40,331 nt of DNA from Xenorhabdus vietnamensis (GTDB taxonomy: Bacteria; Pseudomonadota; Gammaproteobacteria; Enterobacterales; Enterobacteriaceae). A model generated the notes under the pieces. The model had not been told where the DNA came from, ran no database searches, and saw nothing but the letters and a program-made list of their open reading frames with translations. Each line of letters begins with the position of its first letter. Position 1 is the stretch's first letter. This document shows, in pieces, positions 1-7,362 of the stretch. The stretch is from positions 1 to 40,331 of the forward strand of contig NZ_MUBJ01000027.1 of NCBI RefSeq assembly GCF_002127535.1, read 5' to 3'. The position numbers were made by a program, and so were the translations under genes.

Positions 1-84
1 TCTTGTTCCCAGATTTTGGCAGGGGATGGCATGTGACACCGCCTTTTATTTAAGGAAGAAGAGCCCCATCATGGCACAATAGGG

Positions 85-106
85 ATTACGGCTGTAGTAC
101 TAGTCG
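85..106 (+). repeat. Left arm of 22-nt inverted repeat around sfnG
   Basis: This stretch reappears in inverted orientation at 1765-1786, with 20 of 22 bases matching and 15 in a row identical (core ATTACGGCTGTAGTA). Both copies can be read as protein-like coding for ITAVVL: plus strand here, minus strand at the partner. The two arms may therefore be pieces of two related, decayed genes facing each other across sfnG rather than transposon ends. Origin unknown. Confidence 0.5.
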
Positions 107-116
107 ATAACCAATT

Positions 117-153
117 AACAGGCATACTCATGGAATATATTAGTATGCCTGTT
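117..153. terminator. Perfect 12-bp hairpin downstream of sfnG
   Basis: AACAGGCATACT (117-128) pairs perfectly with AGTATGCCTGTT (142-153) around a 13-nt loop. It lies about 130 bp beyond the sfnG stop, so it could end the minus-strand sfnG transcript. The tails on both sides are only weakly T-rich (TTAATT on minus, TTTAC on plus), so efficient intrinsic termination is uncertain. From here to the sfnG stop nothing else was recognised. Confidence 0.45.
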
Positions 154-284
154 TACACGATAATGAATGGTGACTGAGCGCCGGACAGTTAAGCATGACG
201 CCAATATTCAACATGACAATAAGATTAAGTTCGCTCCCCGATAAGTGTCCTGATTTTGTGATCCACTACAAAAATATTATGTTA

Positions 285-1367
285 CTAATCAGTTTGTTGC
301 TCTAATTCACGAACAAGCGGAATCACTTTTCTACCAAAATACTCCAGCTCCTCTTGCATATGCAGAAATCCAAGTAACATTAGGTTTACACCAACCTTCT
401 TATATTCAATGATTCGCTGAGCTATTTGTAACGGTGTGCCGATAAGGTTGGTTTTAAAGCCATCGTTATACTGTACAAGATCTTCGAAAGTTGATTTTGC
501 CCAGTTACCCTCTTTTTCTGGCGAGGCATTTCCTGCATTTTGTACTTCATGATGGAAACTTTTCACCGCTTCAAAGTCACTGTTATCTAAAATATCCTGT
601 AGTACTGCGCGAGCTTCTTGCTCATCATCACGGGCAATAGCAAAACCATTAACACCTATTTTTACCTGATGATTATTTGATAACGCTTTGGCTCTGATAT
701 CTTCGATTTGTGTCCGAATATATTCTACACTGCCACCATTAGTAAAATACCAATCAGAAACACGTGCCGCCATATCTCTGGCCGCTCTGGAACTCCCCCC
801 TTGAAAAATCTCCGGCAGTGGTGCAAGAGGTTTAGGATTTAAGACATAATCATGAAAGCGATAAAAATCACCAGAAAAACTGAAAGCGGGTTGTGACCAG
901 ATTCCTTTCAAACAACGGATAAACTCTTCAGAACGCAAATAACGCTCTTCGTGATCCAACCACGGTTCACCAATCGCTTTGAATTCACCACGAAACCAAC
1001 CACTAACAATATTAACAGCAATGCGGGACCCATAAAGCTGACTAATTGTTGCTATTTGTTTAGCAGCCAGTACAGGTTTCCACGCTCCCGGTAAAAGGGC
1101 TGCGATGACTTTCAGTTTATTTGTTACCGAAAGCAGATCTTGCGAAAAAGTCACCGATTCATGTTGGTTTTCAGCCCCATATCCAGCAGTAAATCTAATT
1201 TGGGTCAATGCATAATCAAAACCTACACTTTCGGCGATTTGAGCCAGACTACGATTATAAGTATGACCCCAGTGAGTACGTTGTTGGATTTTACTTATAA
1301 CCAATCCACCTGAGACATTAGGCACCCAATAAGCAAATTGAATGGGTTGAGAATTGAGTCCAATCAT
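285..1367 (-). CDS. sfnG: Dimethylsulfone monooxygenase SfnG (luciferase-like)
   Basis: The 360-residue protein belongs to the bacterial luciferase-like, reduced-FMN-dependent monooxygenases. Its N-terminus (FAYWVPNVSGGLVISKI), the blocks RFTAGYGAENQHES and VSGWFRGEFKAIGEPW, and EIFQGGSSRAARDMAARVSD match SfnG as I know it, over the family's full length. SfnG oxidises dimethylsulfone to methanesulfinate, which alkanesulfonate enzymes then process to release sulfite for sulfur assimilation; it acts in the cytoplasm. The start at 1367 has a GGAGG ribosome site 5 nt upstream. No partner genes (msuD, ssu, flavin reductase, SfnR) are seen in the window, so reduced flavin must come from elsewhere. 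The gene stands alone inside an inverted repeat and next to decayed DNA, which suggests it was moved or left behind by rearrangement. Confidence 0.9.
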   Translation of the reverse strand: MIGLNSQPIQFAYWVPNVSGGLVISKIQQRTHWGHTYNRSLAQIAESVGFDYALTQIRFTAGYGAENQHESVTFSQDLLSVTNKLKVIAALLPGAWKPVLAAKQIATISQLYGSRIAVNIVSGWFRGEFKAIGEPWLDHEERYLRSEEFIRCLKGIWSQPAFSFSGDFYRFHDYVLNPKPLAPLPEIFQGGSSRAARDMAARVSDWYFTNGGSVEYIRTQIEDIRAKALSNNHQVKIGVNGFAIARDDEQEARAVLQDILDNSDFEAVKSFHHEVQNAGNASPEKEGNWAKSTFEDLVQYNDGFKTNLIGTPLQIAQRIIEYKKVGVNLMLLGFLHMQEELEYFGRKVIPLVRELEQQTD

Positions 1368-2166
1368 AAGGCCTCCATTTGAAATCCGAATAATATATTC
1401 ATCATGGGTCTACTGATGCTCTCCCGTCAGAATATTCACATCATGATCTGTTCCGACTTGCAGGTTATGCCCCGATGCCATCCACGTCCTGCATACAGGC
1501 GACATTATCTATATAGATGGAACGATATTGGTTATTACTTACTTGCTCCCTTAATATGTGATAGTAGCGATACTGCTTTTCCTCATATTCTATTGATTTA
1601 TCAGCCTAAATTTAATCGCGCACCATATCCATCTGTATCTGCAAAGACAAGGTATCCTCTGATAATTTCCCCCCGTGATTATGGCTATTACTAGCCAGCA
1701 TACGAGTATATTGTCCGATGATCCATATTTGATTGAGCAAGGCATCTCCTCCCTTCTATTTCCTCGCCTAATACTACAGCCGTAATTGCTTTTCTTAATG
1801 GATAACCTGCCTTGGATAAGGGCTTGAAATGATATCTCAATTTATTGATTATCAAATAACATATGAATTTTTCTAATAATTAAAACTGGCGAGTATTGCT
1901 TGTTATTCGAGAATAAAACTACCTACGGCGAAATTAGATTGTTTTAATACATTGGATGAATATTTAGAAAAATTCAGCTCTTAACAACGGGGTTTGAGGT
2001 TCAATGATGTAAAAAAACACGCCAAGAAGGTAATTTGTTGATTAGCCTGTATTCTCTGTGAAGATAACTGAGCCATCAGTTTTCTTCTGGGGTGATTTTC
2101 CAGACATTGTACAAAACCAAAGCGTTTGGCCGGAACATTAACAGAAAACGATTTTCCAACGATGAC
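1368..2166. other. Gene-free, decayed DNA between sfnG and the next remnant
   Basis: No convincing gene is seen in these 800 bases. Short protein-like stretches appear on the minus strand, broken by stops and frame changes: FKPLSKAGYPLRKAITAVVL around 1760-1840 and GYLVFADTDGYGARLNL around 1605-1660. They look like fragments of genes I cannot identify. A plus-strand open frame at 1404-1694 lacks any recognisable feature and is probably spurious. The first of these fragments contains the right arm of the inverted repeat. Confidence 0.4.
1765..1786 (-). repeat. Right arm of 22-nt inverted repeat around sfnG
   Basis: This is the inverted partner of 85-106, with 20 of 22 matching positions. It lies in the decayed minus-strand reading that contains ITAVVLGEE. 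Together the arms bracket about 1.7 kb containing only sfnG. No target-site duplication or transposase was recognised at either end. Confidence 0.5.
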
Positions 2167-2598
2167 TTAGAAATGGTGTTTTTTATCATCTCGATTTCTG
2201 ACATAGCCCCTATCAATGTCTATCGTCATCGGTTTTCCCGGTTTTGGCCGCTTCTCCCATTCTCGGGGAGCGCCGGAGAGAAAATCAGGCAGTCCTTCTA
2301 ATTCAGCCTCTTTCTCGAAAAAGTTGTACTCATAAGTAAAACGATCACTGGCATCAAATTCAAAATCATCCAGCGTGATTTTGTCAGGGTTATCCGGAAA
2401 CGCAATCCCGCCAGAATAGGAAATGCCGTAATTTTTGCCTTACATACGAAATTGATGAAGGTGATCATCCTGCCATCCCTGAGCAAACTGAATAATATAG
2501 TGAAAAGCCGCTAAAGAAGTCTCCCCAGACAGCCTAAAATGACGCCAGACCATAGGACTGATACCCCGAAGGGCTACTTTCTCGATATAAGTTTTCAT
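2167..2598 (-). pseudogene. Broken PRiA4_ORF3-like (IS1096 TnpR-type passenger) gene
   Basis: Starting at the ATG at 2598, the minus strand encodes MKTYIEKVALRGISPMVW, then QGWQDDHLHQFRM, then an in-frame TAA (codon 53, 2440-2442), and continues in the same frame with YGISYSGGIAFPDNPDKIT and DRFTYEYNFFEKEAE to a stop at 2167. The pattern 'LRGISPMVWR...LHQFR...GDRFTYEYNF' is characteristic of the pRiA4b ORF-3-like family, named as an IS1096 passenger protein in some annotations. These are small proteins of unclear role, often found with mobile DNA. The internal stop, and the loss of the usual segment after the YEYNF block, show it is no longer functional. A programmed readthrough is unlikely given that loss. 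Confidence 0.7.
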
Positions 2599-2653
2599 GG
2601 TGAGGTGCCGGATAAAAGTATGCTGAGTGGCTCATATTATCGCTAACTGAACA

Positions 2654-2681
2654 AAGTGCCCTACGCTTTTTTATGCTCTCC
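2654..2681 (-). repeat. Copy 1 of the 29-bp 'GAGCATAAAAAA' repeat
   Basis: Read on the minus strand this is GGAGAGCATAAAAAAGCG followed by TAGGGCACTT. Related copies occur at 5048-5076 (plus) and 5213-5241 (minus). All three can be read as '..EHKK.' codons, and here they form the end of the small open frame at 2661-2897. The repeat may be the common 3' end of a decayed gene family or an insertion-sequence terminus. Confidence 0.5.
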
Positions 2682-2897
2682 AATATGACGCGTTTCCAGG
2701 GCATTGTTCAGTGCCCGACAGAACCTGGAAAAGTGACCGGCAATAGCAGCGGAAGCGAATGCCGAAGTGCAGAAAAAACCGTTTTTCGCATTAATTCCTT
2801 TAAGAAACGTCATCGTTTTAATCCGGGAAAAACGTTCAATCTGCGCAAGCAATTTCTCGGTCAGTGCAGCAGTGCCGACCCGGTGGCCGTCAGTCAA
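2661..2897 (-). pseudogene. Unrecognised remnant ORF ending in ETRHIGEHKKA
   Basis: This 78-residue frame begins with TTG, but the same frame is open upstream as LSDFTKFCQN, so it is probably the 3' end of something longer that has been lost. I do not recognise the family. Its last codons coincide with a repeat found twice more near 5.1-5.2 kb, and it sits just upstream of the broken PRiA4-like gene on the same strand, which points to mobile-element debris. An overlapping plus-strand frame (2673-2930) looks like its shadow. Confidence 0.3.
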
Positions 2898-2965
2898 ATT
2901 TTGACAAAATTTGGTAAAATCAGAGAGTAATGAAAATCAACGGATATCCTCTGTTGCGAAAGATA

Positions 2966-2996
2966 ACGCCCTCATCACCCTGATAACTCAGGGCGT
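2966..2996. other. Short hairpin in intergenic DNA
   Basis: ACGCCCT (2966-2972) pairs with AGGGCGT (2990-2996), and flanking bases extend the stem with a bulge. There is no T tract. Its role is unknown; it may be the leftover terminator of the decayed genes on its left. Confidence 0.3.
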
Positions 2997-3030
2997 ATCG
3001 TCAACATCACAATGAAAGAGAGGAATGTAT

Positions 3031-3076
3031 TATGTAAAACAAATTCAGTTAAATTAAATTAATTTGTTTTTACATA
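3031..3076. terminator. AT-rich hairpin upstream of the AB5-like genes
   Basis: TATGTAAAACAAATT (3031-3045) pairs with AATTTGTTTTTACATA (3061-3076) with one bulged base. The stem is AT-only except for two or three pairs. It separates the remnants on the left from the toxin-like genes on the right and could act as a weak bidirectional terminator. The 190 bp between it and the next gene is AT-rich and should hold that gene's promoter; I could not assign one with confidence. Confidence 0.35.
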
Positions 3077-3267
3077 TCACTTTATGGTAAAAAATCCTAA
3101 ATAGCATTTGAATATGGGATTCAATCATATTAAGTTTAACCTTATTTTTTGTAGCCTTTTAATTACATATATCAGTCTGTCCGACAACTGTTCAGGCGTA
3201 TGACATACTATTTAGCATAGCGACGCCATTTTGATAGATAATTTATTCAAATCTAAAGGAATATAAT

Positions 3268-3645
3268 ATGAAAATTAAATTTTTAATTAGCATCTTTATT
3301 ATTATGGTTATGCAGGGTCATGCCTTTGCAAGAAATTGTGATGCAAACGATAAAAAAACGGGATATGTTCAATCCATATATATTGGGGTAGATAATGAGA
3401 ATGATGGCAGCGTTACTTTCAATTTTTTACCCAAAGGTTCAAAAGAAGCAATAACACTCTCTTTTTATAATTACATTAGCAGTAAACAAAATACAATATT
3501 TCCAGATGATATGGTGGCCGCCCAAAATGCACGGGCTGCCTATACTCTTTTATTAACAGCCTATTCCTCTGGGTCACCGATAAAAATTATGAGGTGTTAT
3601 GGTAACGGTGTTGTGGCGCTTGGAATGGGACACGGCTCGTTATAG
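3268..3645 (+). CDS. Secreted AB5-toxin-like B subunit
   Basis: The 125-residue product starts with a clear Sec signal peptide (MKIKFLISIFIIMVMQGHAFA, cut before R22), giving a mature chain of about 104 residues, the size of the cholera toxin B chain. It has exactly two cysteines, C24 near the mature N-terminus and C110 after a predicted helix (MVAAQNARAAYTLLLTAY), followed by a short strand (GVVALGMG). The order Cys, strands, central helix, Cys, final strand matches the OB-fold B pentamers of AB5 toxins, where the Cys pair forms a disulfide. The inferred role is receptor binding and delivery of the neighbouring metalloprotease. The ribosome site AAGGA lies about 8 nt before the ATG. The gene is AT-rich compared with the Tc operon, suggesting transfer. 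Sequence identity to known B subunits is low by eye, so the fold call is inference. Confidence 0.55.
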   Translation: MKIKFLISIFIIMVMQGHAFARNCDANDKKTGYVQSIYIGVDNENDGSVTFNFLPKGSKEAITLSFYNYISSKQNTIFPDDMVAAQNARAAYTLLLTAYSSGSPIKIMRCYGNGVVALGMGHGSL

Positions 3646-3926
3646 ATCGGGTTTGTCGATTTAGCAAAAATGGATTTATAAGAAAGTTTTTATTATTCTC
3701 TTCTTTATTTGGGGCCATTTAATACGAATTAATTCAGTTGATTATTTTTTTAAAACTAATGATACATTATGGCGGTGTGGGACGGGGCTAATATCGGTTT
3801 AGCCATCCCTGCCCATACTGTTTGCAGCCACATAAACTCCTATCTAAATACCTTGAGGGTTAATAATCAAAAAAGAGCAAAAACATATCGGTAGAAACAA
3901 TGAAATATTATGTAATGGAGTCTAAA
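3646..3926. other. Intergenic gap between the B-like and A-like genes
   Basis: The 280-nt gap contains an imperfect hairpin at about 3778-3821 (GGGGCTAA with TTAGCC plus flanking G/C runs), which may partly terminate or stabilise transcripts. An ATG at 3900 is in frame with the next gene but lacks a good ribosome site. No other gene was seen. The gap is long for two subunits of one complex, so they may have separate promoters. Confidence 0.35.
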
Positions 3927-4934
3927 ATGAAATTTATTTGCATGATCTTATCATTAGCAACATTTAATTCTTTTGGCTATGATCCAGAGGCTTACTTAAA
4001 TCCAAATAGGCACGTTTGCTCTATAGCTATTAGCAATCAAATCTATAATCCCGCTGATTTTTTTAATAATAATTTGAGATATAGAATAGATAAAAATATA
4101 GGGTCAGTGACAGTTTCCATTGATAATGGTGATGGAACAGAAAGAAACATTATTATTGATGTTGCACCATTAGTGAGAAATGCGGCATACATGTGGAATC
4201 AACGCTTTATAGCGAGGGGGAGTCCCATTCGCCTTACCGAAGTCCCTCAGGGATCACCCAGTGAAGCTGATTTTCAAATCTCTAGGCCAAATGATGCACA
4301 ACAGGCTATTTTGCGTTCGCGTGAAAATTTAGCTCAGACAACGTTCGTTTTGCCGACTGACATCCTGGAGCATTATCCAGTGCCAGAGTTTAACAGACCG
4401 GGAATGTTTCTAACGAATACATTCTCTTATTCAAGAGACTTTTTCAATACCATTAGAAGAGCTCTAAATGAGCGTTATACAGAACATCAAGCTGCAAAAA
4501 TAGTAGTTTATCAAACCATAGCTCATGAATTTGGACATGCTTTAGGTCTAACTCATCCTGGATTACTTAGTCTGGAAAATGAAAAAGAAAAACGAATAGT
4601 AATAGATACATCAAATCTTGGAAATTTTCTTGCTTTAGCAATTACAGCAGAACTTGAACAGGGACAATCAGATGCCAGAGTGCCATTAATGACAGAGGAT
4701 GATAACTATTTTTTCCGGCTACGTCACCAATTGGGCAGACGATTAAACTATGATGATATTGAGCCATCAGAATTAGAATTAAACGCGATAGATATGGAGA
4801 ATGCGTGTGGTGGTTTAACTTCATCTCGACCTAGAAGAAATGTTGTATTTTCGGCGAGTTGCAAAGAAAAACCTCGTATCTTTTATCCTATAACACAATC
4901 ACTGATACCCATTTATCAAACACTGTTATTTTAA
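3927..4934 (+). CDS. Secreted metzincin metalloprotease, AB5-type A subunit candidate
   Basis: The start at 3927 is chosen over 3900 because GGAG lies 6 nt upstream and the resulting 335-residue protein begins directly with a signal peptide (MKFICMILSLATFNSFG). The zinc site is complete: HEFGHALGLTH at 200-210 (HExxHxxGxxH, catalytic E201), with a likely Met-turn at M255 (VPLM). Two late cysteines, C294 and C312, enclose a 17-residue loop containing RPRR (301-304), and a 23-residue tail (313-335) follows. This is the architecture of AB5 A subunits: enzymatic A1, a protease-nicked disulfide loop, and an A2 tail that threads the B pentamer. Metalloprotease AB5 toxins are known from the E. coli EcxAB type. 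C31 is unpaired by this scheme. The gene lies downstream of the B-like gene on the same strand. An alternative is a free-standing secreted protease. Its targets are unknown. Confidence 0.65.
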   Translation: MKFICMILSLATFNSFGYDPEAYLNPNRHVCSIAISNQIYNPADFFNNNLRYRIDKNIGSVTVSIDNGDGTERNIIIDVAPLVRNAAYMWNQRFIARGSPIRLTEVPQGSPSEADFQISRPNDAQQAILRSRENLAQTTFVLPTDILEHYPVPEFNRPGMFLTNTFSYSRDFFNTIRRALNERYTEHQAAKIVVYQTIAHEFGHALGLTHPGLLSLENEKEKRIVIDTSNLGNFLALAITAELEQGQSDARVPLMTEDDNYFFRLRHQLGRRLNYDDIEPSELELNAIDMENACGGLTSSRPRRNVVFSASCKEKPRIFYPITQSLIPIYQTLLF

Positions 4935-4954
4935 TATGACCGTAGGAATCCTTA

Positions 4955-5044
4955 ATGGGAATTTTAAAATTACTTACGTTACTATGCGTTTTACTTTTAT
5001 ACACAGCTATACACAGCACAATCCTATGCCTAGGAGCCAATTAA
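4955..5044 (+). CDS. Possible 29-residue hydrophobic peptide or truncated secreted gene
   Basis: ATG at 4955 opens a 29-codon frame (MGILKLLTLLCVLLLYTAI...) that reads as a signal peptide or membrane segment and then stops, four bases before a repeat copy. It starts 20 nt after the protease gene with no strong ribosome site. The simplest view is that it is the 5' stub of a third secreted gene cut off by the rearrangement that brought in the repeat. A genuine small membrane peptide cannot be excluded. Confidence 0.25.
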   Translation: MGILKLLTLLCVLLLYTAIHSTILCLGAN

Positions 5045-5047
5045 TCA

Positions 5048-5076
5048 TCGAGAGCATAAAAAACCGCGGGGCACTT
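5048..5076 (+). repeat. Copy 2 of the 29-bp 'GAGCATAAAAAA' repeat
   Basis: It starts with TCGAGAGCATAAAAAA and ends with GGGGCACTT. It is inverted relative to 5213-5241, with 25 of 29 bases identical and the differences confined to the four bases between these two blocks. The pair encloses about 136 bp with no gene, resembling a small inverted-repeat element or the ends of two convergent decayed genes. Confidence 0.5.
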
Positions 5077-5212
5077 ATGCGGCAAAGCAGCTAAAGAAAA
5101 CTGTCAAACCAGAGTATTGACATAGTGAAGAGTCACTTAACAGTATAAATATTTATGGACCAATAATGGGTAACTATCCGGTTAATTCACTAATTTTACA
5201 GCTAAATAACTC

Positions 5213-5241
5213 AAGTGCCCCACACTTTTTTATGCTCTCGA
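5213..5241 (-). repeat. Copy 3 of the 29-bp 'GAGCATAAAAAA' repeat
   Basis: This is the inverted partner of 5048-5076, and a third, more diverged copy lies at 2654-2681. The repeat abuts directly on IS6-type transposase sequence starting at about 5242, so it marks a recombination or insertion junction. Confidence 0.5.
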
Positions 5242-5435
5242 AGAAAAATCGCATCAAAATCCGGCAAAACAAATACCTGAATAATCTGATAGAGCAAGGT
5301 CACCGAAACATCAAACGACAGGTGCGAACGATGCTTGGGTTCGGCTCGTTCAGAACGAGCCCATACCCTGCTAGCAGCCTAAAAAATCAGCAAGCCGACT
5401 TTCTGATAACTTTCAAACCATAATGCAACACAACC
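5242..5435 (+). pseudogene. 3' fragment of an IS6-family transposase with right terminal repeat
   Basis: The frame reads KNRIKIRQNKYLNNLIEQGH, then RNIKRQVRTMLGFGSFRTS, which is the hallmark C-terminal part of IS6/IS26/IS240 transposases (consensus NxxEQDHRxIKRRxxxMLGFKSF). The Glu of LIEQ is the last acidic residue of the DDE triad. The usual tail after SFR is lost, consistent with a frameshift, and the first two thirds of the gene are missing. An 18-nt sequence at 5418-5435, read on minus as GGTTGTGTTGCATTATGG, resembles the family's terminal inverted repeat (GGTTCTGTTGCA type). The element is dead. The 125 bp beyond it to the next gene shows nothing recognisable. Confidence 0.75.
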
Positions 5436-5562
5436 CGTATTTCTCTGCTTATCTGTTCGCCCTCGAATTTGTTTTTTGAGAACATAAAAACAGCATCAGT
5501 AATTACTGTCGGTATATAAAACAGAAAACTATGCTCTTAGCGTAAGCCTACTCAACCCCTTA

Positions 5563-6621
5563 TCAGGATAATTGCTCAAGTCTCAGATTTTGCAGGGTTT
5601 CATAATCTGTAGATTCTCCGGGGTAGAGGATCTGAATATCTAATTCAACATCCTGATTTGGAGCAATCACATGGCCAGAAATACTGTCCAGATAAATCTC
5701 ACCATTTACAGATTTTTCTGTGTTAAGAGTGAGCCAACTACTCTGACTCGCCAGCCAATTAGGATCCGGTTCAGCGCCTTCAGGGAGAAGAAATGACAGT
5801 TCCCATGCAGATACTGGATCCTCAGCAGAACTTAAGATGAGTTTATAACTGTAGATATATTCTGGTTTATCCCACTCTTTTTTCCAGTGTGATATATACT
5901 CCTGTGTAACTTGCAAGTCTCTTTGCGCTGTCACCGTAATAGTGGTGTCCATTGTATTATCGCCACTGTTTATAATTCCTAATGGCGTATATAACCTGCA
6001 ATTTAAAGCAGCCGACCCTTGGCCTTCACCGGTTAAAGGAATACGAAGAGAGGATGTTCCATTTGCAGGAATATCCACAGCAGGCGGGAATGAGTCAACG
6101 GTAAAAATATCCGGATTACCGGAACTTGCCTCAATGGTAGCACCTGTGACAGTCGTACTGCTGTTGTTCTTAATCTGGAGCAGAGCTGAGTATTCTTCTC
6201 CTGTCTGGATGCTGATACCACTTTCCAGAGTCATAGTCAGGTTTACCGTTGTGACATTAGCTGAAACAACAGAGTTGACTGCATCGTTCCATGTCCCTGA
6301 TCCAAGGGGATAATTAACCAGGGACGAAATTTGTTTCCCCGCACTGACTGTCAAAGTTTCCCCGTCCAGATAAAGACCGGAAATCAGCGTGGCATTCTGG
6401 CTCATGTTGTTGACAACACTGGATACACCATCATGCCCACCGACAATGAAACCATAACCTTCTAATTGTTCCGTATCCAGTTGAATATTCGGGGATATAA
6501 CTAATATATCTCCGATTTCAGTTTCATTAAAGTTTATGTTTGTATAAAGAGCCAGTTTTCCGGCAGGGCATTTATCTGCCCCTGAACTGTTATGAATAAG
6601 GTAAACATCATCTTCAGTCAT
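5563..6621 (-). CDS. Beta-rich protein with possible carbohydrate-binding C-terminus
   Basis: I chose the ATG at 6621 (352 residues, MTEDDVYLIHNSSG) because it follows an AGAGAG ribosome site; an in-frame ATG at 6684 would add 21 unlikely residues. There is no signal peptide. Three regions are visible: an N-terminal beta-rich part (1-125) of unknown family; a middle Ig-like part (about 130-225, TGEEYSALLQIKNNSSTTVT ... IPANGTSSLRIPL) like bacterial CARDB/NEW domains; and a C-terminal part (about 230-340) with SAWELSFLLPEG and GHVIAPNQDVELDI, a pattern resembling family 2 carbohydrate-binding modules. It is divergent from chi1 and shares the 740-bp control region. It may bind chitin or glycans in support of the Tc/chitinase complex; this is inference, and the N-terminal part matches nothing I know. 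Confidence 0.55.
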   Translation of the reverse strand: MTEDDVYLIHNSSGADKCPAGKLALYTNINFNETEIGDILVISPNIQLDTEQLEGYGFIVGGHDGVSSVVNNMSQNATLISGLYLDGETLTVSAGKQISSLVNYPLGSGTWNDAVNSVVSANVTTVNLTMTLESGISIQTGEEYSALLQIKNNSSTTVTGATIEASSGNPDIFTVDSFPPAVDIPANGTSSLRIPLTGEGQGSAALNCRLYTPLGIINSGDNTMDTTITVTAQRDLQVTQEYISHWKKEWDKPEYIYSYKLILSSAEDPVSAWELSFLLPEGAEPDPNWLASQSSWLTLNTEKSVNGEIYLDSISGHVIAPNQDVELDIQILYPGESTDYETLQNLRLEQLS

Positions 6622-7362
6622 AAAAACACTCTCTGTTATTATAAAGTGGTTATTGTTTTTCATTGAATGCAGAGCAATAAACAAAGCTCTCGTATATAGG
6701 GATTATAATGATATTTCCGAATAGAATGAGCCATTTTATTGAAGTGTTATTCATTAAATTTTGATGATTACATTTCTCTTTATAACTCCAGATATATATT
6801 ATCTTTTTTTATTTCAGGTGAACTAATTCCGCGAAAATCTGGCGGAGTCTTGATTTATGATTTTCCACAAATCGATTGAATAATTACCCCAATAAAATGC
6901 GATATGATAAGAAATCGAATGAATTATTTAAATTATTAATCCGCTAATTTTTGTTTTTAGTTAATACAGGTGATCAGGTGACAACAAAAAGAAAATAACG
7001 ATATAATATCACAAGTAATAAAATTCTTAGATAATATCATTTACATACAAAAGTAAATACTCTGGTACAGTTTACACTTGTTAGGAATATATAATGTCAT
7101 GATATAAAATATATAATAAAACACCATTTTTATAAAGGACAAATAACTCTATTTTTAATGGTGAGGATCTGTATATTCTGAAAAAAATAAAATCCGTTAA
7201 TTTTAATTTATACCTAATGAATTTGAAGATGCAAGTTTTAAAAATTGAGAACTGTCATTTAACCGACAGATGAGTTCACTGGCTTTTTCTTTTTCGTGTG
7301 GCCTTGAAAAAGTGATGAATCACCTCACAAAAAACGTTTATAACCTATTAGGAAGATCTATC
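6622..7362. promoter_or_regulatory. Long AT-rich divergent control region of the Tc/chitinase operon
   Basis: These 740 bases are strongly AT-rich, carry no convincing gene, and separate the beta-rich protein gene from chi1. A plus-strand frame beginning at 7270 merely extends chi1 upstream. Visible elements are many A/T tracts that would suit H-NS-like silencing, a short hairpin (CTGTC 7252-7256 with GACAG 7265-7269), and the chi1 ribosome site AGGAAG a few bases before the ATG at 7363. No promoter boxes could be assigned with confidence. A leader RNA or binding sites for an activator are plausible. Confidence 0.45.

Noticed and set aside
1404-1694. Plus-strand 96-codon open frame next to sfnG
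   Set aside because: No domain, signal or good ribosome site. Short protein-like stretches are on the other strand, so this looks like decayed DNA.
2167-2598. Stop-codon readthrough in the PRiA4-like gene
   Set aside because: A TAA in frame at codon 53 together with loss of the family's conserved C-terminal block fits a simple pseudogene better than recoding.
2673-2930. Plus-strand 85-codon open frame
   Set aside because: It overlaps the minus-strand remnant at 2661-2897 almost entirely, has no ribosome site or recognisable motif, and its composition looks like antisense reading.
7270-7362. Longer chi1 start at 7270
   Set aside because: The extra 31 residues have no ribosome site and no signal-peptide cleavage pattern; the ATG at 7363 has AGGAAG close by.
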